Source: an uncultured beta proteobacterium
Lineage (GTDB): Bacteria > Pseudomonadota > Gammaproteobacteria > Burkholderiales > Burkholderiaceae
Assembly (NCBI GenBank): GCA_903821995.1
Contig: CAIJNI010000005.1
Coordinates: 1 to 61,647 of the forward strand
DNA: 61,647 nucleotides
Direction of reading: 5' to 3'
Shown: positions 9,204-18,120 of the stretch, one piece after another
How positions within the stretch are numbered: the first letter of the stretch is position 1
How the letters are laid out: each line of letters opens with the position of its first letter
Translations under genes and position numbers: made by a program
Notes under the pieces: generated by a model
Told to the model about the DNA's origin: nothing
Database searches by the model: none
Seen by the model: the letters and a program-made list of their open reading frames with translations, nothing else

Positions 9204-11957
9204 ATGGTAATAGGACTGTTAAAAAAGATCATAGGTAGTCGAAATGACCGCTTATTGAAAGAGTATCGCCGAATTGTTGCAGAAATTAATCTGAAAGAGG
9301 AAGACCTCAAGAGTCTTTCTGTTGAGAAACTGCAAGCTAAAACCTTGGAACTGAAAGAGCGTGTCCAACAAGGCGAAACCCTAGATGAAGTACTTCCAGA
9401 CGCTTTTGCTGTAGTTCGTGAGGCAAGTCGTCGCGTCATGAGGATGAGACATTTTGACGCGCAATTGATGGGGGGCATCGCTCTGCATCAGGGCAAAATC
9501 GCTGAAATGGGAACTGGAGAAGGAAAAACTCTAACAGCAACCTTATCCGTATATCTTAATGCGCTGACGGGTAATGGCGTTCATGTCATTACTGTGAATG
9601 ATTATTTAGCCAAGCGAGATGCAGAGTGGATGGCTAAGCTTTACACCTTTTTAGGATTAAGTGTTGGGATCAACTTGTCCCAAATGGAACATGATGAAAA
9701 GATGCAGGCTTATGCTGCTGACATTACCTATGGTACGAATAATGAATTTGGTTTTGACTATTTGCGTGACAACATGGTTCACGACACCCGTCAAAAGGTT
9801 CAAAGAGGCCTCAATTTTGCAATCATTGATGAAGTTGATTCCATTCTGATTGATGAGGCGAGAACGCCACTTATTATTTCAGGACAGGCAGACGATCACA
9901 CAGATCTCTATCTCAAAATGAATATATTGCCTAGCTATTTAGAGAGGCAAATAGGAGAAGAAAAAGCGGATGGTACTGGAGTTGAAGTACCAGGAGATTA
10001 CTTTATTGATGAGAAGGCTAATCAGGTTTATTTAACCGAGCGTGGCCATGAAAAAGCAGAAAATGTTCTCGCACAGCTAGGGTTACTGAAAGAGGGCGAC
10101 TCGTTGTATGCACCTCAGAATATTTCTTTGATGCATCATTTGAATGCAACATTAAGAGCCCACACTCTATTTAATCGCGACCAGCACTATGTTTTGCAGG
10201 ATGGCGAAATTATTATTGTTGATGAGTTTACAGGACGATTAATGACGGGGCGCCGTTGGTCAGAAGGACTTCATCAGGCAGTCGAGGCAAAAGAAGGGGT
10301 AGCTATTCAAAATGAGAATCAAACACTAGCAACGATCACCTTCCAAAATTATTTTAGAATGTATAGCAAGTTATCTGGTATGACAGGAACCGCGGATACT
10401 GAGGCCTATGAATTCCAAGAAATATACAGGTTAGAGACGGTAGTTATACCTCCTAATAAAACAAGTAAGCGTGTCGATAAACACGATCAAATTTACAAAA
10501 CATCGACAGAACGTTACACTGCGGTCATCAAGGATATCCAAGATTGCTATTTGCGCGGTCAACCTGTTCTAGTCGGTACTACATCTATTGAAAATTCCGA
10601 ATTGATTTCTGGATATTTAAACAAGGCGGGGTTACCCCACCAAGTTTTGAATGCTAAACAGCATGCTCGAGAAGCAGAAATTATTGCTCAAGCTGGACGG
10701 CCTAAAATGATTACGATTGCAACGAATATGGCTGGTCGAGGAACAGATATTGTCCTTGGTGGTAATGTTGAGAAACAATCTAGTTTTGTGGAGGTAGATC
10801 AAACCCTATCTCAGGAAGCAAAAGAACAAAAAATCAAAGCATTCGAAGATGAGTGGCAAAGTTTGCATGACCAAGTGGTAGCCGCCGGTGGATTGCATAT
10901 TATAGGAACTGAGCGGCATGAAAGTCGCAGGATCGATAATCAGTTACGAGGGCGTTCAGGAAGACAAGGTGACCCTGGGTCCTCCCGATTTTACTTATCC
11001 CTTGATGATCCTTTGCTCAGAATATTTGCTGGGGACCGATTGCGAACCGTGATGGATCGCCTTAAAATGCCTGAAAATGAGCCAATTGAGGCAAGTATGG
11101 TGTCGCGGGCAATAGAGTCAGCGCAGAGAAAAGTTGAAGGTCGGAACTTTGATATACGTAAACAACTTTTAGAATACGATGATGTTGCAAATGATCAACG
11201 ACGTGAAACCTATCAACTTAGAAATCAAGTATTAGAATCCGAAGAAGTGACAGAGCTAGTCGGAAATCTAAGATCGAGCGTTCTAGATCAGGTTATTTCT
11301 AATCATGTTTCAGATGATTTGATGCCTGAACAATGGGATATTAATGCCTTAGAACAAGAATTGTCCTCTGACTGGGGCATTAGCCTAGACATAGCCCAGT
11401 TAATAGAATCAAGGGATACTGTAGAAACAGCGGATGTATCTGAGTGGGTGCATGAAGCAGTCGAAAAATCCTATCTAAGTAAAGTTGAAATGGCAGATCG
11501 AATTTCCTTTAATGGATTTGAGCGCTCTGTATTTTTATATAGTTTAGATACCCATTGGAGAGAGCACTTAGCTGCGCTTGATCATCTGAGACAAGGAATT
11601 CATCTGAGGGGTTACGCTCAAAAAGATCCGAAACAAGAGTACCGTCGCGAAGCTTTTGAGCTGTATGCTGAGCTACTAGAATCCATAAAAAAAGATATTA
11701 CTCGTACTGTGATCAATGTGCATATTCAATCAGCTGAAAAGCTTAATGAAGCAACAGATGCTATTCAAGAAGATCTTGGGCAGCTTAGGGATTTGCAATA
11801 TCAACACGCAGACATTGATGAGCAAATCGAAGAAACAAACCCGCAGGTGGAGAAACTACTTCCTATTACTAACGCAACGCCAAAAATTGGTAGAAACGAT
11901 CCTTGCCCATGTGGCAGCGGTAAGAAATATAAAGTGTGTCACGGCAAACTAGACTAA
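9204..11957 (+). CDS. secA: Protein translocase subunit SecA
   Basis: ATPase motor that drives preproteins through SecYEG. The length of 917 residues is standard. Walker A GTGEGKT is at 103-109 and the DEAD-type box [16 protein letters not shown] is near 208-224. The preprotein crosslinking domain follows, then helicase-like motifs ([29 protein letters not shown]). The C-terminus carries the zinc-binding SEC-C motif [14 protein letters not shown], which binds SecB. The stop overlaps the stop of the convergent TPR gene by nine bases, and a strong inverted repeat follows at 11965-11992. Confidence 0.98.
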   Translation: MVIGLLKKIIGSRNDRLLKEYRRIVAEINLKEEDLKSLSVEKLQAKTLELKERVQQGETLDEVLPDAFAVVREASRRVMRMRHFDAQLMGGIALHQGKIAEMGTGEGKTLTATLSVYLNALTGNGVHVITVNDYLAKRDAEWMAKLYTFLGLSVGINLSQMEHDEKMQAYAADITYGTNNEFGFDYLRDNMVHDTRQKVQRGLNFAIIDEVDSILIDEARTPLIISGQADDHTDLYLKMNILPSYLERQIGEEKADGTGVEVPGDYFIDEKANQVYLTERGHEKAENVLAQLGLLKEGDSLYAPQNISLMHHLNATLRAHTLFNRDQHYVLQDGEIIIVDEFTGRLMTGRRWSEGLHQAVEAKEGVAIQNENQTLATITFQNYFRMYSKLSGMTGTADTEAYEFQEIYRLETVVIPPNKTSKRVDKHDQIYKTSTERYTAVIKDIQDCYLRGQPVLVGTTSIENSELISGYLNKAGLPHQVLNAKQHAREAEIIAQAGRPKMITIATNMAGRGTDIVLGGNVEKQSSFVEVDQTLSQEAKEQKIKAFEDEWQSLHDQVVAAGGLHIIGTERHESRRIDNQLRGRSGRQGDPGSSRFYLSLDDPLLRIFAGDRLRTVMDRLKMPENEPIEASMVSRAIESAQRKVEGRNFDIRKQLLEYDDVANDQRRETYQLRNQVLESEEVTELVGNLRSSVLDQVISNHVSDDLMPEQWDINALEQELSSDWGISLDIAQLIESRDTVETADVSEWVHEAVEKSYLSKVEMADRISFNGFERSVFLYSLDTHWREHLAALDHLRQGIHLRGYAQKDPKQEYRREAFELYAELLESIKKDITRTVINVHIQSAEKLNEATDAIQEDLGQLRDLQYQHADIDEQIEETNPQVEKLLPITNATPKIGRNDPCPCGSGKKYKVCHGKLD

Positions 11958-13352
11958 AAGCAGTAAGTCTTTTCTGATGTCAGAAAAGACTTGAGTCCAA
12001 TCTCTAAAGTTCGTTTGACGATACACAGTGACAGATTCATACCACGGGTTATCTTTTATCTCTAATAGCCAGCGCCAATCCGGGACGAGTGATAACATCA
12101 CCCAAGTCCTTTTCCCAAGAGCAGCAGATAAATGGGCAACGCTAGTATCTACACTGATCACAAGATCCATGAGTTCGCACAGTGCGCCAGTATCTGAAAA
12201 GTCAAGAAGCTCATTACCCAAATGTTGAATCTTTGTTGAAGATTGAAGAGATTGAGCATCTTCTTCACGCACCTCTTTTTGCAAACTAAAATACTCAAAG
12301 CCTTCAGGTAAAAAGGGAAGAAGATCTGATAATAGGAATGAGCGATTAATATCGTTAGCTTGTTGAGCGTTGCCGCTCCACACCAAACCAATTCGGGGCT
12401 TGGTTTTAGGCCCCAATTTTTTATTCCAGGACATGAGCTTATCTGGAGCGTTAGTTAAATACGCTTGGGTATATGGAATAGTATGAATTTCAGTTTGGCA
12501 AATGGCAGGTAGCTCTAATAGAGGTGCATGATAATCAAAGTCAGGAGCGGCGTCACCTTGCAAAACGAGTTGATGACAGCCCTTCAGACTAGATAAAATT
12601 GGCAGTAATGAGCTAGGAGATTCAAGATAAACCTGGGCACCTTGATCTGACAAATGAGTTACATAACGACAAAACTGAATGGTGTCGCCTAAGCCTTGTT
12701 CTCCGTATATAAAAATACGCTTTCCTGCTATTTCAGTTTGGCTAGTTAATATGGGCTGTTGAAAAATACGTTGTTGGGAATCGTGAGACTCAGATTTCCA
12801 TCTCCATTGATATAGCTTAAAGCCTTCCTGAAAATCACCTTCAATTAAATGAATAAATGCTTTAGTTAAAAAAGCATTAGCAAAATTAGGTTGATATAGG
12901 ATAGCTTTATCAATCGCATTCTTAGATAAATTGAGTTGACCTTTACGGTAATAGATATATCCAAGGGCGTAAAGTGCATCTGGGTATTTGGGACGGAGTT
13001 GTAATGCTTTTTGAAAGCTACTTATTGCATCATCAAATTGCAATAAATGTTCCTGTGTTACACCTCGATTAAAAAAGAAGTCAGGATGCATTGGATAAAT
13101 AGCTATAGCACGATTAATTGTCGTTAAAGACAGATCGAGTTGCTTGTTGTGGGAATAAATGACACTGAGTAAATTAAGGGCATCAACATTCTTAGGATGT
13201 TTTAAAACGACATCTTCACACATGATTTTAGCAATGCTAAGCTCGCCAGACTGGAAGTAATTAAGAGCATGATTAAATTGCAGCAAAGCGTCAGCTGGAA
13301 GGGGCTTTAAGGGGCGTTGAAGATAAGACTTATTTGTTGGCTTAGAAGACAT
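11949..13352 (-). CDS. TPR-containing GT9-like glycosyltransferase, paralogue 5
   Basis: Last gene of a five-gene paralogous array; 467 residues and the shortest member. About five TPR units occupy residues 25-190 (for example [14 protein letters not shown]... and [14 protein letters not shown]). The remaining 275 residues form a heptosyltransferase/GT9-like domain with [28 protein letters not shown] and [15 protein letters not shown], then [13 protein letters not shown]. The usual R-x-D after the W-x-L segment of its siblings is altered to LSLVPD, and the long insert after GLVW-G is missing, so it is the most divergent copy. No signal peptide or membrane segment is seen, so it is probably cytosolic. 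Substrate and acceptor are unknown. It follows paralogue 4 after seven bases. Confidence 0.88.
   Translation of the reverse strand: MSSKPTNKSYLQRPLKPLPADALLQFNHALNYFQSGELSIAKIMCEDVVLKHPKNVDALNLLSVIYSHNKQLDLSLTTINRAIAIYPMHPDFFFNRGVTQEHLLQFDDAISSFQKALQLRPKYPDALYALGYIYYRKGQLNLSKNAIDKAILYQPNFANAFLTKAFIHLIEGDFQEGFKLYQWRWKSESHDSQQRIFQQPILTSQTEIAGKRIFIYGEQGLGDTIQFCRYVTHLSDQGAQVYLESPSSLLPILSSLKGCHQLVLQGDAAPDFDYHAPLLELPAICQTEIHTIPYTQAYLTNAPDKLMSWNKKLGPKTKPRIGLVWSGNAQQANDINRSFLLSDLLPFLPEGFEYFSLQKEVREEDAQSLQSSTKIQHLGNELLDFSDTGALCELMDLVISVDTSVAHLSAALGKRTWVMLSLVPDWRWLLEIKDNPWYESVTVYRQTNFRDWTQVFSDIRKDLLLLV
11965..11992. terminator. Perfect 13-base inverted repeat at secA / TPR-operon ends
   Basis: Arms AAGTCTTTTCTGA (11965-11977) and TCAGAAAAGACTT (11980-11992) are perfect complements with a two-base centre. 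The repeat lies just downstream of the secA stop and inside the last codons of the convergent TPR gene. On the minus strand it is followed by ACTGCTTTTAG, a weak T-run, so it may act as a shared bidirectional terminator. The strength of the stem is certain; the function is inferred. Confidence 0.55.
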
Positions 13353-13359
13353 ACGCTTA

Positions 13360-14964
13360 CTATAACAATTTATGATCTAGCTTTTGCAAATCTCTATAAA
13401 GTAATTCAATCACAGACTCCCAATCATTCGCTTTGGTTTGGTGATAAAGCCTAGCGCTGGGGTACCAAGGGCTATCTTCACGATTCATTAACCATCTCCA
13501 ACAGTGGTCATAGCGATTTAAAATCCAAACGGGTTTATTGAGAGCGCCGGCGAGATGAGCCATAGAGGTATCAACAGTAATCACTAAATCGAGGTTTTCT
13601 ACTAAAGCGGCCGTATCAGAAAAATCATTTAATAAACTTGTGAAATTAATAATTGAATTACGAAGCCAGTTATTTTGGGGTTGCGTTAATTCAGCCTCTG
13701 CCGGAAATCCTTTTTGCAGACTATAAAAATCAATCGATAAGTCTTGAAGGCGGTAGAGATCAGAAAAATTAATATTACGATGGTCGTGATTGACTCGAGC
13801 GCCACCAGACCAGACTAAACCAACTTTTTTTCTTGAAGATGGTTCAATAATAGAACGCCATGCTGAAATTTTTTGAAGATCGGCAAAGAGGTATGGCATT
13901 TGCTTAGGAATAGAACTTAAAGTCGTCTTAAACGCTAAAGGAAGACTCATCAAGGGGCAGTGGTAATCGAACTCAGGCAGTGGCATACCTTTTTTAACCA
14001 AACAGTCAACGCCATTGAGTTGTTCAAATAGGATCATTAATGAAGATTCAACTTCTAAAATAACTGTTGCACCTAAGCTCTTTACTAAAGAGGTATAGCG
14101 TACAAACTGTAAGGTATCACCAAGACCTTGTTCAGTATGAAGTAGGATAGTTTTTCCCATAAGGGATTCATGACCCAACCATAGTGGTTGATCAAAGTGT
14201 CGAAAAATAGGTTGTTGCACACTTTTCCAGCGCCATTCAAACAGCTCCCATCCCTCAAGCAGTTCTCCTTGCAGAAGAAGGACTGTAGAAAGATTATGGT
14301 ATGCCTCACTAAAGTCAGGTTGATATTTTATTGCGATTTTATAGCTCTCTACAGCATCATCAAAACGTTTCAGTAGCTTGTAGACATTAGCGCGGTTAAA
14401 GTAAGCGATTGAAAAACTCGGCTTAATTTGTAGGGATTGATTAATATAATCTAAAGACAAATCATAATCACCCAAGGTTTGATAGCAAGTAGCGATGTTT
14501 AAGAGGATATCGGGGTTGGGGTTGTGATCGTGATCCTGATTTTGTATTCTAAGGAGTTGTTGATAAGTTTCGATTGCTTCAGTGATATTTCCAGACTTCA
14601 GTAACGCATGTCCAAGATTATTAAGTGCATCATGTTGCTGTGGAGAATAAAGAAGGACTTGTTTAAATAAGTCAGCCGCGGCTTCATACACTTGTAATGC
14701 GAGTTCGGTATTGCCAAGAGCGAAAAGGATTTCTGGGTTTTCGGGGTTAATCGTAAGTGCTTTTGTGAGAGATGCATGGGCAGCCGAAAAACGATTGCTT
14801 TGTAACTGTAGTACACCCATTAAATGCCAGGGCTGTGAAAGGTTCGGGGCTAGAATGCTTGCCTGCTCATAAAAAGCGAATGCTTGATCCAAAGCGCCTT
14901 GTTGATGAAAGCTAAGACCTTGCTGTAATAAAGAAGGGACATCCTTAAGGGTGAATGCGATCAT
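13360..14964 (-). CDS. TPR-containing GT9-like glycosyltransferase, paralogue 4
   Basis: The product has 534 residues. About seven TPR units cover residues 12-260 (LLQQGLSFHQQGALDQAFAF, ALNNLGHALLKSGN, AYFNRANVYKLLKR, ending AYHNLSTVLLLQGELLEGWELFEWRW). A GT9-like domain follows with TEQGLGDTLQFVRY, CPLMSLPLAFKT, GLVWSGGARVN, DFYSLQKG, and ITVDTSMAHLAGALNK, then WILNRYDHCWRWL and DSPWYPSARLYHQ. TPR unit 4 has an extra QDHDHNPNPD loop. It starts at ATG 14964, three bases after the stop of paralogue 3, so translation is probably coupled. In the family the C-domain resembles LPS heptosyltransferases, but acceptor and donor cannot be told from sequence. Confidence 0.9.
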   Translation of the reverse strand: MIAFTLKDVPSLLQQGLSFHQQGALDQAFAFYEQASILAPNLSQPWHLMGVLQLQSNRFSAAHASLTKALTINPENPEILFALGNTELALQVYEAAADLFKQVLLYSPQQHDALNNLGHALLKSGNITEAIETYQQLLRIQNQDHDHNPNPDILLNIATCYQTLGDYDLSLDYINQSLQIKPSFSIAYFNRANVYKLLKRFDDAVESYKIAIKYQPDFSEAYHNLSTVLLLQGELLEGWELFEWRWKSVQQPIFRHFDQPLWLGHESLMGKTILLHTEQGLGDTLQFVRYTSLVKSLGATVILEVESSLMILFEQLNGVDCLVKKGMPLPEFDYHCPLMSLPLAFKTTLSSIPKQMPYLFADLQKISAWRSIIEPSSRKKVGLVWSGGARVNHDHRNINFSDLYRLQDLSIDFYSLQKGFPAEAELTQPQNNWLRNSIINFTSLLNDFSDTAALVENLDLVITVDTSMAHLAGALNKPVWILNRYDHCWRWLMNREDSPWYPSARLYHQTKANDWESVIELLYRDLQKLDHKLL

Positions 14965-14967
14965 AAA

Positions 14968-16587
14968 CTAAGAGATCAGCAGTGAGAGGTCATGATAAAT
15001 AGCTGCAACAACTGAATTCCAGTTTCCAGACTCAATTTGGCGATATAACTTAGCTTCATCATACCAAGGGCTGTCACTACGATCAATCAACCATCTCCAA
15101 CAGGCGTCATAGCGGAGCATATACCAAGTTGGCTTTCCTAATGCCGCTGATAAATGCGGAGTGGAAGTACACACAGAAATGACTAAATCTAAATTTTCAA
15201 TGAATGCGGCGGTATCAGAAAAATCATGGATATGATGAGTGTAATCATGAATCGGAGTGTTGCCCCAACCAGTACTTGTAATATGAAGTAGTTCGGATTC
15301 AGCAGGCTGGCCCTTTTGCAGGCTATAAAAATCTATATTGAGATCTTTTAGCGGAGAGAGTTGGGCTAGGGGGATATTTTTTCTTTCGCTCGCATCGATA
15401 AGCTCAGGTTGATTTCCACGAAAGCCGCTTGACCAAACAAGCCCAACCCGAAATTTTTTTTTCTCGCCAAGAATTTTCCCCCAAGATGAAACTTTTTCAG
15501 GGTCGCTATAGATATAGTGATCAGAAAAAGGAATTGATTCAATCTGTGTCTTAAATGCGAGTGGTAAGCTCATCATTGGGCATTGAAAATCAAATGGCGG
15601 TAACGTATCTTCTTTTGAAAACACGTGAGTTACTCCTGGAGTTCTGGAGAGGATGCTCACTAATTGTTTTTCTACTTGTAATAAAACAATTGCACCGGCA
15701 TCTGCAGCAAGCTTTGCATATCGACAAAATTGAATGGAGTCACCAAACCCTTGTTCGCTATAGATTAAAAGAGTTTTCCCCATGATACTTTCACATCCGA
15801 GCCATTTTGGCTTGGATGAGATGAGATTTTGTGGGTTATGGGGAAGTTTCCATCGCCATTCAAATAAATCCCAACCTTGTAAAAACTCACCTTTCATTAA
15901 AAGGCTCATCGATTTATTCCAGAAAGCTTCGGCATACTGGGGATTAATTTCAGTTACACGTGAAAAATCTTTGATGGCCGCATCATATTTTTGAAGACAA
16001 TGATAGAGTAGGCCGCGATTATTAAGAACCTCATAGTAATCAGGTTTACAAAGAAGAGCTTTCTCATAATTTTCAAAGATAGCTTCAAATGGCCCTATTA
16101 ATTTATAGGCTTCTGCTAGGTTCGCATAAGCTGGTGCATGATTAGCATTTAACTCGATAGCACGCTTTAAGCAAATAATAGCTAATTCTATTTTATTTAA
16201 ACTGAGATGGATGAGGCCACAGTTGTAGAAAGCCTCAGTAAAAGAGGGGTTCAGTTTATAGGCTTGTTCGAAAGCAACAGCTGCTTCACTGAGTTGATGA
16301 TTATCTCGTAGAACATTCCCCATACTAAAATAAAAAGAAGACTCCATTGGGCTCGATTGGATAGCTTTCCAAATTTGTTCAATGGCGAGCAAATAATTTT
16401 TTCTGGAATAAGCAATAAGACCTAACAGATGGAGCGCATTTGGGTTATTCGACTCAATGTTTAACACATGAAGTAATAAAAGTTCTGCGACATCTACTTG
16501 ACCCTCAGAATAAAATTTAAGCCCTTGCTCAAGTTGCTGATTGAGTGAAGCTCTGGTTGTTGGGTTAATGTCAGGTAAAGAGTTCAT
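14968..16587 (-). CDS. TPR-containing GT9-like glycosyltransferase, paralogue 3 (altered DTS motif)
   Basis: The product has 539 residues from the ATG at 16587, which shares its A with the TAA stop of paralogue 2 (TAATG junction); a TTG three codons upstream is a weaker choice. About seven TPR units are followed by the GT9-like domain with SEQGFGDSIQFCRY, CPMMSLPLAFKT, GLVWSSGFRGN, DFYSLQKGQ and WRWLIDRSDSPWY. The motif that reads VDTSxAHL in all four siblings is VCTSTPHL here: Asp is replaced by Cys (codon 15169-15171) and Ala by Pro (15157-15159). In GT9 enzymes this Asp lies in the donor-binding loop, so activity may be lost or changed. The frame is otherwise intact. Confidence 0.9.
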   Translation of the reverse strand: MNSLPDINPTTRASLNQQLEQGLKFYSEGQVDVAELLLLHVLNIESNNPNALHLLGLIAYSRKNYLLAIEQIWKAIQSSPMESSFYFSMGNVLRDNHQLSEAAVAFEQAYKLNPSFTEAFYNCGLIHLSLNKIELAIICLKRAIELNANHAPAYANLAEAYKLIGPFEAIFENYEKALLCKPDYYEVLNNRGLLYHCLQKYDAAIKDFSRVTEINPQYAEAFWNKSMSLLMKGEFLQGWDLFEWRWKLPHNPQNLISSKPKWLGCESIMGKTLLIYSEQGFGDSIQFCRYAKLAADAGAIVLLQVEKQLVSILSRTPGVTHVFSKEDTLPPFDFQCPMMSLPLAFKTQIESIPFSDHYIYSDPEKVSSWGKILGEKKKFRVGLVWSSGFRGNQPELIDASERKNIPLAQLSPLKDLNIDFYSLQKGQPAESELLHITSTGWGNTPIHDYTHHIHDFSDTAAFIENLDLVISVCTSTPHLSAALGKPTWYMLRYDACWRWLIDRSDSPWYDEAKLYRQIESGNWNSVVAAIYHDLSLLIS

Positions 16588-18095
16588 TATTGACAATCAG
16601 CCTTAGTGATTTGACTTAATTCTTCTCGTACCTCATTAACCACATGATCCCAGTCATTAAATTTGATTTGGGTAAAAAGTCTTACACTGTCGTACCAAGG
16701 GCTATCTTTACGATGTGTAAGCCATCTCCAGCAAGAATCATACCGATTCAGAATCCAGGTAGGTTTGCCCATAGCGGCTGATAAATGAGCAGTTGAAGTA
16801 TCGACGCTAATAATGAGGTCTAGGTTTTGGATCAGAGCGGCTGTGTCGGAAAAGTCAGATATAAAATTTGTTAAATCTTCAATTGGATTACTATTCCATC
16901 CAATTTTCGTTTGATGAGAGAGTGCGAGTTGGGCTTCTTTACCAATTTGTAGGCTATAAAAATTGACATCGAGTGTGCTGAGTAACGAGAGTTGTGCAAG
17001 AGAAATATTACGTCTTTCGTTCACGGCTTTAAGTAATGCTTGATTAGGTCTAGCTCCGCCTGCCCATATTAAGCCAACTCTTAACTTATTTTTTTGACCG
17101 AGAATAAGATCCCATTCGCCAACTTTCTTTGGGTCAGCCCATAAATATTTTTGGGAGCTTGGAATTGAATTCAACGTTGTACCCAATGCTAGAGGAAGAC
17201 TCATTAAGGGGCATTGGAAATCACTAGGAGGTAGTGGGGAATCCATCGTGATCAGTGTGTATTCTTGCGAAAAATCTTTCATTAAGTTAAATAAAGGTTT
17301 TTCTACGGCAAAGATGATTTTGGCACCCATTGCAGCTATGAGTGGAAGATATCTACAAAATTGCAATGTGTCGCCATAACCTTGCTCACTAAATAACAAG
17401 ATCGATTTATTTTTCAGTGATTCTTTTCCTAGCCATAGGGGACGATTAAATTTGTTAGCGTCGAAGCTTAAGAGGCATTTCCACCTGTATTCAAATAAAG
17501 GCCAACCTTCTTCATAGTTCCCCGTAGTGAGTAAAACGAGTGACTTGTTCCAATAAGAATCTAGTAAGGCAGGGTTATTTGAAATCGCAAGATCATAACT
17601 TTTCAGAGCTGCTTCATAGTCATGAATATCTCGAAGCAGGTTGGCTCGATTAAAAAAAGCCTCAGAAAATCCTGGCTTTTGTTTAATTGCCTCATTAAAA
17701 CAAATGAGGGCTCCCTCATTAGCTGATACATTTGCAAGAACCATACCTAGATTATTAAAGGCTTCTGGAAAGATAGGTTGTAAGTTAATGGCTTGCTTGT
17801 AACTTTCTGTAGCATCTTCAAATAATTCCTGTACTCTTTGTACATCTCCAAGGCTCATAAAAAAACTGGCGTTATGTGGAGAAAGTTTGATTGCTTGTTG
17901 GATTAAAGGGACTGCTTCTGAGTATTGATGACGTTGAAAAGCAATTAAACCTAAGATGTGGAACGCATGATGTTGTTTCGGATCCAATAAAATGATGTTG
18001 CTACAAATAGAATGTGCTGTATCAAACTCTCTCGTGTGATACAGAGCCAAAGCTTCATGAAGCTGATCCGAGATGAATAACGCATTATTGGACAT
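16587..18095 (-). CDS. TPR-containing GT9-like glycosyltransferase, paralogue 2
   Basis: The product has 502 residues. About six TPR units (AFHILGLIAFQRHQ, FFMSLGDVQRVQEL, AFNNLGMVLANVSA, AFFNRANLLRDIHD, SYWNKSLVLLTTGN) are followed by a GT9-like domain with SEQGYGDTLQFCRY, CPLMSLPLALGT, GLIWAGGARPN, NERRNISLAQLS, FYSLQIGK, ISVDTSTAHLSAAMGK and CWRWLTHRKDSPWY. It is closest to paralogues 1 and 3 by the shared insert after GLxWAGG. The gene begins 25 bases after paralogue 1 and overlaps paralogue 3. No transmembrane or signal sequence is visible. Neighbouring genes give no nucleotide-sugar pathway clue. Confidence 0.9.
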   Translation of the reverse strand: MSNNALFISDQLHEALALYHTREFDTAHSICSNIILLDPKQHHAFHILGLIAFQRHQYSEAVPLIQQAIKLSPHNASFFMSLGDVQRVQELFEDATESYKQAINLQPIFPEAFNNLGMVLANVSANEGALICFNEAIKQKPGFSEAFFNRANLLRDIHDYEAALKSYDLAISNNPALLDSYWNKSLVLLTTGNYEEGWPLFEYRWKCLLSFDANKFNRPLWLGKESLKNKSILLFSEQGYGDTLQFCRYLPLIAAMGAKIIFAVEKPLFNLMKDFSQEYTLITMDSPLPPSDFQCPLMSLPLALGTTLNSIPSSQKYLWADPKKVGEWDLILGQKNKLRVGLIWAGGARPNQALLKAVNERRNISLAQLSLLSTLDVNFYSLQIGKEAQLALSHQTKIGWNSNPIEDLTNFISDFSDTAALIQNLDLIISVDTSTAHLSAAMGKPTWILNRYDSCWRWLTHRKDSPWYDSVRLFTQIKFNDWDHVVNEVREELSQITKADCQ

Positions 18096-18120
18096 GTTTA
18101 AATGGATCGCGATAGTTCGT

